Source: UBA1046 sp050945515
GTDB taxonomy: Bacteria; Bacillota; Clostridia; Saccharofermentanales; DTU023
Direction of reading: 5' to 3'
DNA: 6,651 bases
NCBI GenBank assembly: GCA_050945515.1
Contig: JBMNTB010000045.1
Span: 1-6,651, forward strand
Made by a program: the position numbers and the translations under genes. Positions within the stretch are counted from its first letter, which is position 1; each line of letters opens with the position of its first letter. Below are positions 1 to 4,628 of the stretch, piece by piece. The notes beneath the pieces are model-generated. The model was not told the origin of the DNA. It was given only the letters and a program-made list of their open reading frames with translations, and made no database searches.

Positions 1-86
1 AAGCTGCTTTAGCAGAAGCTGAGAAAACCGGTGCGCGTGGTAGATTTTCAAAGGACGATAGTCCTGCCGGCAACAACCCCTTATAG
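1..86 (+). CDS. C-terminal end of an unrecognised protein (partial, cut by window start)
   Basis: The frame starting at base 3 is open from the window edge to a TAG at 84-86; the other two forward frames stop within the first 20 bases. It encodes about 27 residues: an Ala/Glu-rich helical stretch (AALAEAEKTG), then a basic and polar tail (GRFSKDD) ending in NNPL. I do not recognise the family, and the piece is too short to rule out chance. Support for a real gene end is indirect: a strong hairpin follows 11 bases after the stop, and the next gene converges from the other strand. A smaller hairpin (75-91) spans the stop codon itself. Confidence 0.4.
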   Translation, partial: AALAEAEKTGARGRFSKDDSPAGNNPL

Positions 87-97
87 GGGTTAAGCAA

Positions 98-118
98 ACC
101 GCCGGCTAAGCCGGCGGT
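98..118. terminator. GC-rich hairpin between convergent genes, probable bidirectional terminator
   Basis: ACCGCCGGC (98-106) and GCCGGCGGT (110-118) form a perfect 9-bp stem around a 3-base TAA loop. It sits between the stop of the left partial gene (86) and the stop of the convergent SPFH gene (150). On the + strand the downstream sequence is T-rich but interrupted (ATTTAATATTTTATTCTT). On the - strand it is followed by TTTGCTT. Neither T-tract is classical, so termination may be partial. The stem is strong and its position is what one expects of a shared terminator. Confidence 0.65.
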
Positions 119-149
119 GCTGATTTAATATTTTATTCTTAAATTAAGC

Positions 150-1529
150 TTATTGCTTTTTGTCCTCGTCGCCGAACGGATCGCCGCATTCAGGACAGAA
201 TTTTGGCGGATTAGTGTTGTCTTCCGGCTCCCAACCGCAGTTGGAGCATTGATACTCTGTTTTGGCCGGACGCGGGGAGCCGCATTCCGAGCAGAATTTG
301 CCGGTATTATCTTTGTGTCCGCATTCGGTACAGATCCAGCCGCCAGCATTCGTGGCAGGACCTGGTCTTGCCGTACCGCAGTTGGCACAGAATTTGGCAG
401 CTTGTTTATTCTGGTACTGACAATTAGTACAGGTCCAGGTGTCTGCAGTCGGCGGAGCAGTGGCGACGCCACCCGCTGCTGCGGGCTGGGCGGCTGCCTG
501 CTGTGCACGTTGTTCAGCGGCCAGCTGATGCAGATTGCCGGCACTTTGACCGCCTGCCATCTGAGCCATATTCATACCGGCGAAACCAAAGAAAGCACCA
601 CCGCCGCCTTCGTTTTTGGCTGCGTTTTTCATGGCTTCCATCTGGGCTGCGGTCATGCCGGCAGCTGCCATACTGGTATCGCGGTAGACGGCCTGAGCTT
701 GCAGTTCTTGCAGTCGTTTGACATCTTCTTCCGAAGCAGTGACGGAATCCATTGTGACGGTGAAAATCTGGATGCCGCGCTTCTCCAGCCATTCATCACT
801 GAGCTCCTCATTGAGCGCCTTCGTTATTTCGCGCGTATGCAGCGGAAGCTCGTCATAACCGATTCCCTGGGCAGAGATTCTGGCCAGAGCGGGTTGCAGA
901 GCGGTCAGAAATTCTCCTCTCAGCCTGCCATCCAGTTCTTCTCTGGTATATCTGTCTTTGACATTGCCGGCGACAAAAGAATAGAACAAAATAGGATTGG
1001 CAATATAATAACTAAAAATACCGTGGGCACGAATCGGCATCACCATGGACAGTCCGATCGACGGATCTTGGATTTTGAAAGGCACCGGATTCGGTGTGCC
1101 GTATTTATTGTCCGGAATTTCTTTAGTATTGATGTAGTATATTCTGAGATCTTTGGCATGATGGCCGCCGAAAGTGAAGCGTCGGACAGCATTTTGGAAA
1201 GAGCGCTTGATGCTATCGCCCAGCCCGTCTTCATTGTAAAACAGTGAAGCTTCCGTACTGCTGTCATAGAGAAATTCGCCCGGCTCGCCACTGAACTCGA
1301 CGATTCTGCCTTGATCGGTCAGAATCATAAACTGACCATCAGCTACTGTAATGATCGATCCATCAGTGATAATCGATTCATCACCTTTATTCTTTGAGCG
1401 CTTGGATTGATTTCTGACACCGCGGGTCATTAAAACATCCTGGTCAAGACTGTCACTGGTAAAAAAGTCGCGCCACTGGTCTTCCAGTACTCCACCTACG
1501 GTTTCCTTAAAAACTCTAATTAAGCCCAT
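150..1529 (-). CDS. SPFH/band-7 domain protein with three C-terminal zinc ribbons (YdjI-like, 'virion core protein' family)
   Basis: A 459-residue cytoplasmic or membrane-associated protein. Residues about 50-290 match the YdjI-like branch of the SPFH (band 7) superfamily, which scaffolds membrane microdomains; in Bacillus subtilis YdjI is encoded with, and anchors, the envelope-stress protein PspA. There is no obvious signal peptide or transmembrane helix. After the SPFH core come a Gly-rich piece (GGGGAFFGFAG, 308-318) and an Ala/Gln-rich linker (about 325-360). Three zinc ribbons follow: Cys 367/370/381/384, Cys 400/403/413/416 and Cys 428/431/445/448, all CxxC pairs, with a charged tail ending DEDKKQ. 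The ATG at 1529 is preceded by GGAGGA (1535-1540) at good spacing. It is the last gene of a reverse cluster, 61 bases after mscL. Known: the family and its link to membrane stress. Inferred: the zinc ribbons act as docking modules for partners. No pspA is in the window. Confidence 0.9.
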   Translation of the reverse strand: MGLIRVFKETVGGVLEDQWRDFFTSDSLDQDVLMTRGVRNQSKRSKNKGDESIITDGSIITVADGQFMILTDQGRIVEFSGEPGEFLYDSSTEASLFYNEDGLGDSIKRSFQNAVRRFTFGGHHAKDLRIYYINTKEIPDNKYGTPNPVPFKIQDPSIGLSMVMPIRAHGIFSYYIANPILFYSFVAGNVKDRYTREELDGRLRGEFLTALQPALARISAQGIGYDELPLHTREITKALNEELSDEWLEKRGIQIFTVTMDSVTASEEDVKRLQELQAQAVYRDTSMAAAGMTAAQMEAMKNAAKNEGGGGAFFGFAGMNMAQMAGGQSAGNLHQLAAEQRAQQAAAQPAAAGGVATAPPTADTWTCTNCQYQNKQAAKFCANCGTARPGPATNAGGWICTECGHKDNTGKFCSECGSPRPAKTEYQCSNCGWEPEDNTNPPKFCPECGDPFGDEDKKQ

Positions 1530-1590
1530 ATTTGTCCTCCATATCTTTTGCTAGACAATTATTCAAACCAGACCGTACTGTTGCTAATCC

Positions 1591-1992
1591 TTAATCCCTA
1601 TTTTTAAGCAGATCGCGGATTTCAGTCAGCAGGACCAGATCGGCAGCCGGTTCTTCTTCAGTTTCCTCCTCAGCTGCGGTCTCGCGTTTTCTGATTTTAT
1701 TGACAGCTTTCACCAGTAGGAACAGGAAGAAAGCAATCAAGATGAAAGAAATAATAACTTGGATCAGATTGCCATAACTTATCGCCAGTTCTTCCACATC
1801 GCCCTGCGCCGCACGCAGAACAATTTTTAGTCTGGACAGATCGATCCCGCCGACAATCAAACCAATAATCGGATTGAGTATGTCTGCTACAAAGCTGTCG
1901 ATAATAGCTTTGAAAGCCAAACCGATAACTAAACCTACGGCCATGTCTACGACATCGCCGTTGGCAATGAATTCTTTAAATTCTTTTAGCAT
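1591..1992 (-). CDS. mscL: large-conductance mechanosensitive channel MscL
   Basis: A 133-residue inner-membrane channel, normal length for the family (E. coli 136), which opens under membrane tension to release solutes during hypo-osmotic shock. It shows the amphipathic N-terminal helix (MLKEFKEFI), then the conserved NGDVVDMAVGLVIG start of TM1 (about 14-46). The pore constriction residues are M17 and L21, in place of Leu19 and Val23 of the E. coli protein. The periplasmic loop has GGIDLS and the conserved AAQGD, TM2 spans about 73-98, and a very acidic linker (EEETEEE) leads to the conserved C-terminal helix LLTEIRDLLK. The ATG at 1992 has AAGGAG (1999-2004) six bases upstream. It lies between the P-loop gene (59 bases upstream) and the SPFH gene (61 bases downstream) on the same strand, so it is probably cotranscribed with them. 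Nothing is missing or truncated. Confidence 0.97.
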   Translation of the reverse strand: MLKEFKEFIANGDVVDMAVGLVIGLAFKAIIDSFVADILNPIIGLIVGGIDLSRLKIVLRAAQGDVEELAISYGNLIQVIISFILIAFFLFLLVKAVNKIRKRETAAEEETEEEPAADLVLLTEIRDLLKNRD

Positions 1993-2051
1993 TTAGCACT
2001 CCTTAGTCAGAGAAATAATAATTGCCGGATAATGACAGTTGACTGGAAAAA

Positions 2052-2471
2052 TCAACTCTCTCTGGCATATTTACGAACCGATTCCGGCAGACTGTCAAGT
2101 TCTGCCGATATGGCGATTGTAAGCCGGTTTTCGCATTGTTTAGCCAACTTCTCCAATTCACGGAAAAAATCAGCCAAATGATCCGGATTGTCGTCGCCGG
2201 CTACTTTATAAATACTATCTATATAGATATGGGAGATGTCGTAGTCTTTAGCGTTCAGTCCCGATAAAAATGCCAGAAGACCATCATATCCGCGGACGGG
2301 ATACTCTGTAATATTGATTAGACGTACCTGATAAGGTATTTGGCTATCAAGACGCTTTCCACATTCTATAAAGACGATATTTGCACCTTCCTCCCCCAGT
2401 TCTTCAGTCATTTCATCCAGCATCAGGGGCGTTTTGCCGCTGCCCTTAACACCAACAATGGCATCAATCAT
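2052..2471 (-). CDS. small P-loop NTPase-fold protein of unknown function (clostridial type, sometimes mislabelled PilT)
   Basis: A 139-residue soluble protein. The Walker A motif is at the very N terminus (GVKGSGKT, residues 7-14), and a Walker B-like strand HIYIDS places Asp at 85, with no adjacent Glu. In between, CGKRLDSQIPYQVRLINI and EYPVRGYDG resemble, from memory, a family of about 135-residue clostridial proteins annotated as ATP-binding or 'twitching motility PilT'. It is far too short for real PilT and lacks its domains. Near the C terminus a strand (RLTIAISAE) precedes LPESVRKY. Start choice: a TTG at 2477 extends it by two residues but sits only 3 bases from GAGGAG, whereas the ATG at 2471 has 9-base spacing, so I chose the ATG. 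It is the first gene of the reverse cluster with mscL and the SPFH gene. The biochemical role is unknown; nucleotide binding is inferred from Walker A. Confidence 0.85.
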   Translation of the reverse strand: MIDAIVGVKGSGKTPLMLDEMTEELGEEGANIVFIECGKRLDSQIPYQVRLINITEYPVRGYDGLLAFLSGLNAKDYDISHIYIDSIYKVAGDDNPDHLADFFRELEKLAKQCENRLTIAISAELDSLPESVRKYARES

Positions 2472-2480
2472 TCTCAAAAT

Positions 2481-2486
2481 CTCCTC
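2481..2486 (-). promoter_or_regulatory. ribosome binding site deciding the start of the P-loop gene
   Basis: On the - strand this reads GAGGAG. It is 9 bases from the ATG at 2471 and only 3 bases from the alternative in-frame TTG at 2477, which favours the ATG. Confidence 0.75.
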
Positions 2487-2519
2487 TCCATAACAATTTA
2501 TGTTTCCGACAGGACGCCG

Positions 2520-2548
2520 ATTATAGCTATCTCAAATCTGACTGCGAT
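2520..2548 (-). promoter_or_regulatory. candidate promoter of the P-loop/mscL/SPFH operon
   Basis: On the - strand a perfect TATAAT (2520-2525) lies about 50 bases upstream of the P-loop gene start. The hexamer at 17-base spacing is ATCGCA (2543-2548), a poor -35 box, and there is no TGn extension. A second candidate a little upstream is TATTAT with TTAACT 18 bases further up. Either could serve; a weak -35 could mean an activator or an alternative sigma factor. Confidence 0.35.
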
Positions 2549-2564
2549 AATACGGCTCCAGCCT

Positions 2565-2589
2565 GTAACTAGTTAAAATTATTGTAACT
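2565..2589. repeat. short palindrome plus GTAACT direct repeat, possible operator
   Basis: TAACTAGTTA (2566-2575) is a perfect 10-bp palindrome. GTAACT occurs at 2565-2570 and again at 2584-2589, 19 bases apart (about two helical turns). The block is just upstream of the candidate promoter of the reverse operon and about 60 bases from the tRNA promoter. Short AT-rich matches like this can occur by chance. Confidence 0.25.
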
Positions 2590-2649
2590 GATAGGACTTA
2601 AAAAATGAAGCTGATTTCCGAAACCAGCCGGTTGCAGCCGCCGTGCTAT

Positions 2650-2679
2650 TTGACAATCCGGAAAAGCAGATGATATGAT
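2650..2679 (+). promoter_or_regulatory. sigma-70/SigA-type promoter of tRNA-Trp
   Basis: A perfect TTGACA (2650-2655) is followed after 18 bases by TATGAT (2674-2679), which is preceded by TGA, making an extended -10 (TGnTATGAT). Transcription would start near 2686, about ten bases before the mature tRNA 5' end at 2696. This is the clearest promoter in the window. Confidence 0.85.
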
Positions 2680-2695
2680 GAGCCCGCATTGTAAT

Positions 2696-2770
2696 AGGGG
2701 AGTGGCTCAACGGTAGAGCAACGGTCTCCAAAACCGTGGGTTGCGGGTTCGAATCCTGTCTCCCCTGCCA
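2696..2770 (+). tRNA. tRNA-Trp (anticodon CCA)
   Basis: The full cloverleaf can be folded by eye. The acceptor stem is AGGGGAG/CTCCCCT (7 bp), the D stem GCTC/GAGC has loop AACGGTA, the anticodon stem is ACGGT/ACCGT with loop CTCCAAA, and the T arm is GCGGG-TTCGAAT-CCTGT (two G-U pairs). The variable loop has five bases. The anticodon is CCA at 2728-2730, reading UGG (Trp). The discriminator is G and the CCA tail is encoded (2768-2770). Length is 75 bases including CCA. It has its own promoter and terminator and so is a single-gene unit. In many Bacillota tRNA-Trp lies just before secE-nusG; that is not the case here. Confidence 0.97.
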
Positions 2771-2775
2771 AGTCA

Positions 2776-2812
2776 AAGCCCTGTAGCTGCGATGTTACAG
2801 GGTTTTTATTTT
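2776..2812 (+). terminator. intrinsic terminator of tRNA-Trp
   Basis: AAGCCCTGTA (2776-2785) pairs with TACAGGGTTT (2796-2805) in a 10-bp stem (one G-U) around a 10-base loop, and runs straight into TTTTTATTTTGTTT. It begins five bases after the tRNA CCA end. This is a classical rho-independent terminator and should largely insulate the ABC genes downstream. Confidence 0.9.
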
Positions 2813-2840
2813 GTTTGGTTTTGGTTAGTTCGTGTTTTGT

Positions 2841-2865
2841 CCCCGGTTTTATCCCCCGGTTGGGG
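2841..2865. repeat. GC-rich direct repeat and small hairpin upstream of the ABC operon
   Basis: CCCCGGTT occurs at 2841-2848 and 2854-2861, a 13-base period, in an otherwise AT-rich leader. The second copy continues into GGGG, giving a CCCC-GGTT-GGGG mini-hairpin (2854-2865). It lies 42-66 bases upstream of the first ABC start, where no clear promoter is visible. It could be a regulator site, an RNA element or a remnant of an earlier insertion next to the tRNA; the function is not established. Confidence 0.35.
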
Positions 2866-2906
2866 CAAAGAAATAGCTTACTGCGAATTGGCGAAAGCAA
2901 AAAAGT

Positions 2907-4628
2907 ATGTTAATCAGATATGCGAAAAAATATTCGAAGTTAATTGTCGGCCAGCTTTTCTTCGCGAGCGTCTGGGTGTTTTCGCAGCTTCTCATACCGC
3001 GTTTAATGGTAGATATTGTAGACTCCGGAATAATGATGAAAGACATGAATGCCATTATTCATCGGGGTCTGCTTATGCTGCTGGCAACAGTTTTAAATAT
3101 ACTCTCTTTGCTGATTTCCCTATATTTCCTTACCAAAGTTACCGCCGGGATATCGAGGGATTTAAGGGCAGATTTATTCGAAAAAATTATCGACTGGTCT
3201 AAAGAAACAAGGACAGGTTTTTCCAATTCTACTTTAATTACACGGACAGTCAACGATGTGAAACAAGTTTCAAATTTCATAGACCTGTCTTTAAGGAAGA
3301 TTTTCACCCTCACCATTACCGTCATCGGAGCTCTGATCGTGTCATTTGCGCTGGATGCCAGATTAGCCTCCATCATATTGATTATCATACCGGCAATTTT
3401 GGTTTTGGGTTTATTCCTGACGACGAGGGCTCTTCCTCAATATGCCCGCATACGTCATGCTATCGACCGGATCAATCAACTTTTCCGCGAGAATATAAGA
3501 GGAATTCGGGTTATAAGAGCCTTCAACAAATCCGATTATGAGATAAAGGAGTTTGAAAAGGCGACAAAAGATGCTTGTGAGGCCAGCGTTCAGTCGGAAT
3601 CGACGATGATGCTCCTGAGCCCTCTTATTTTGCTGTTTACCAATATTATAATTTTGATTATTTTGTTTTTGGGTGGTGGACGAGCTCAGGTAGGAACGAT
3701 CAAACTTGGCGTTCTTATCGGTCTCATCGAATATGCCACGATCAGTTTAAATAATATTCAACAGTTTGCATCAATTATAACTATTGTTCCCAGGTCAAAA
3801 GTTTCTATCGACAGAATCGCGGAAGTTCTGTCGAAGGAAGAAATTCTTAAGGTAAAAAAAGATACTTTGAAATTAGGCGAAAGAGGAATCAGTTTTGAGG
3901 ATATAGATTTTTACTATCCTGACTCTCGCATGGCTGCTTTGGATAATATTAGTTTTTGTCTAAGAAAAGGGGAGACAAAGGCGATTATCGGTTCGACGGG
4001 AAGCGGGAAATCAACCCTCTTAAAATTATTATTGCGGGACTACGATGCCTATCGGGGACAAATTTGCCTCAATGGCAATGATATTCAAAGTCTTTCGAGG
4101 GAGGAAATCAGTCGGTTTGTGACATTTGTTCCACAAGCCAGTTTTCTGTTTTCCGGTACTATTCGGGAAAATATTCAAACCGGAAAAAATGATGCCACGG
4201 ACGATGAGATTTGGGAAGCTTTAGATATGGCCCAGATGGGAGATTATTTTCGGTCATCTCCGGCAGGACTGGATACCTATATTGCCCAGAACGCAGTAAA
4301 TTTTTCTGGCGGTCAAAAGCAGAGGATATCAATTGCCCGTGGTCTGATTCGAGAAGCGGACTTCTATATTTTCGACGACTGTTTCTCTGCCTTGGATTAT
4401 GTCACTGAGAAGAAAATCCGCGAAGCCATTCAAGAGAAATTGACGGACCGGGGTGTTCTGATAGTTGCTCAACGCGTGGCAACGGTTAGACATGCGGCTG
4501 AAATCTTAGTCCTCGAAAAAGGAAGGATTGTGGATAGGGGCAGCAACGAAGAGCTGGCGGAAAGCTCGGAGGTCTATAAAGAAATTCTCACATCGCAATT
4601 GAAATCCCCAGAGGGAGAAATTAGATGA
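2907..4628 (+). CDS. ABC exporter half-transporter with degenerate ATP site (YheI/BmrC/LmrC-like subunit)
   Basis: 573 residues: an N-terminal six-helix exporter domain (about 1-300; clear hydrophobic segments near 13-35, 53-77, 128-172, 236-256 and 264-295) fused to one nucleotide-binding domain (about 327-565). Walker A is GSTGSGKST (362-370), the Q-loop Gln is 410 and the signature FSGGQ is at 466-470. Walker B is FYIFDD (486-491), with Asp491 where the catalytic Glu should be, the D-loop is SALD (494-497), and the switch reads AQR with Gln522 instead of His. These losses define the degenerate-site subunit of heterodimeric multidrug-type exporters (BmrC, LmrC, TM287). The ATG at 2907 is the first start after an in-frame stop at 2874, and the N terminus matches family length. 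The upstream ribosome binding site is weak (GCGAAAG). Its stop overlaps the next start. Substrate unknown; drug or lipid export is inferred from the family. Confidence 0.93.
   Translation: MLIRYAKKYSKLIVGQLFFASVWVFSQLLIPRLMVDIVDSGIMMKDMNAIIHRGLLMLLATVLNILSLLISLYFLTKVTAGISRDLRADLFEKIIDWSKETRTGFSNSTLITRTVNDVKQVSNFIDLSLRKIFTLTITVIGALIVSFALDARLASIILIIIPAILVLGLFLTTRALPQYARIRHAIDRINQLFRENIRGIRVIRAFNKSDYEIKEFEKATKDACEASVQSESTMMLLSPLILLFTNIIILIILFLGGGRAQVGTIKLGVLIGLIEYATISLNNIQQFASIITIVPRSKVSIDRIAEVLSKEEILKVKKDTLKLGERGISFEDIDFYYPDSRMAALDNISFCLRKGETKAIIGSTGSGKSTLLKLLLRDYDAYRGQICLNGNDIQSLSREEISRFVTFVPQASFLFSGTIRENIQTGKNDATDDEIWEALDMAQMGDYFRSSPAGLDTYIAQNAVNFSGGQKQRISIARGLIREADFYIFDDCFSALDYVTEKKIREAIQEKLTDRGVLIVAQRVATVRHAAEILVLEKGRIVDRGSNEELAESSEVYKEILTSQLKSPEGEIR

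Noticed and set aside
153..1247. A 364-codon open frame on the + strand, opposite the SPFH gene
   Set aside because: It is antisense to a well-supported gene, has no ribosome binding site of note, and its protein is Cys/Arg/Phe-rich with repeating patterns that mirror the zinc-ribbon codons on the other strand. It is a shadow frame.
1530..1590. Separate promoter for the SPFH gene (TTGAAT with TATGGA on the - strand)
   Set aside because: The -10 overlaps the ribosome binding site region and would leave almost no leader; cotranscription with mscL explains the layout better.
2039..2056. Hairpin GTTGA/TCAAC near the stop of the P-loop gene with a short T-run on the - strand
   Set aside because: The stem is only 5 bp and the T-run falls inside the loop, so it is not a credible terminator between the P-loop gene and mscL.
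2605..2673. A 22-codon + strand frame starting ATGAAGCTG, upstream of tRNA-Trp, considered as a leader peptide
   Set aside because: It has only a weak AGGA upstream, no Trp or other regulatory codon run, overlaps the tRNA promoter, and is followed by no gene it could control.
2696..2770. tRNA-Trp as an integration (att) site
   Set aside because: No integrase gene and no second copy of the tRNA 3' end are visible between 2771 and 6651.
2579..2900. Reverse-strand frames across tRNA-Trp encoding GETGFEPATHGFG-type peptides
   Set aside because: Peptides of this kind are a recurring annotation artefact of reading the antisense strand of tRNA genes.
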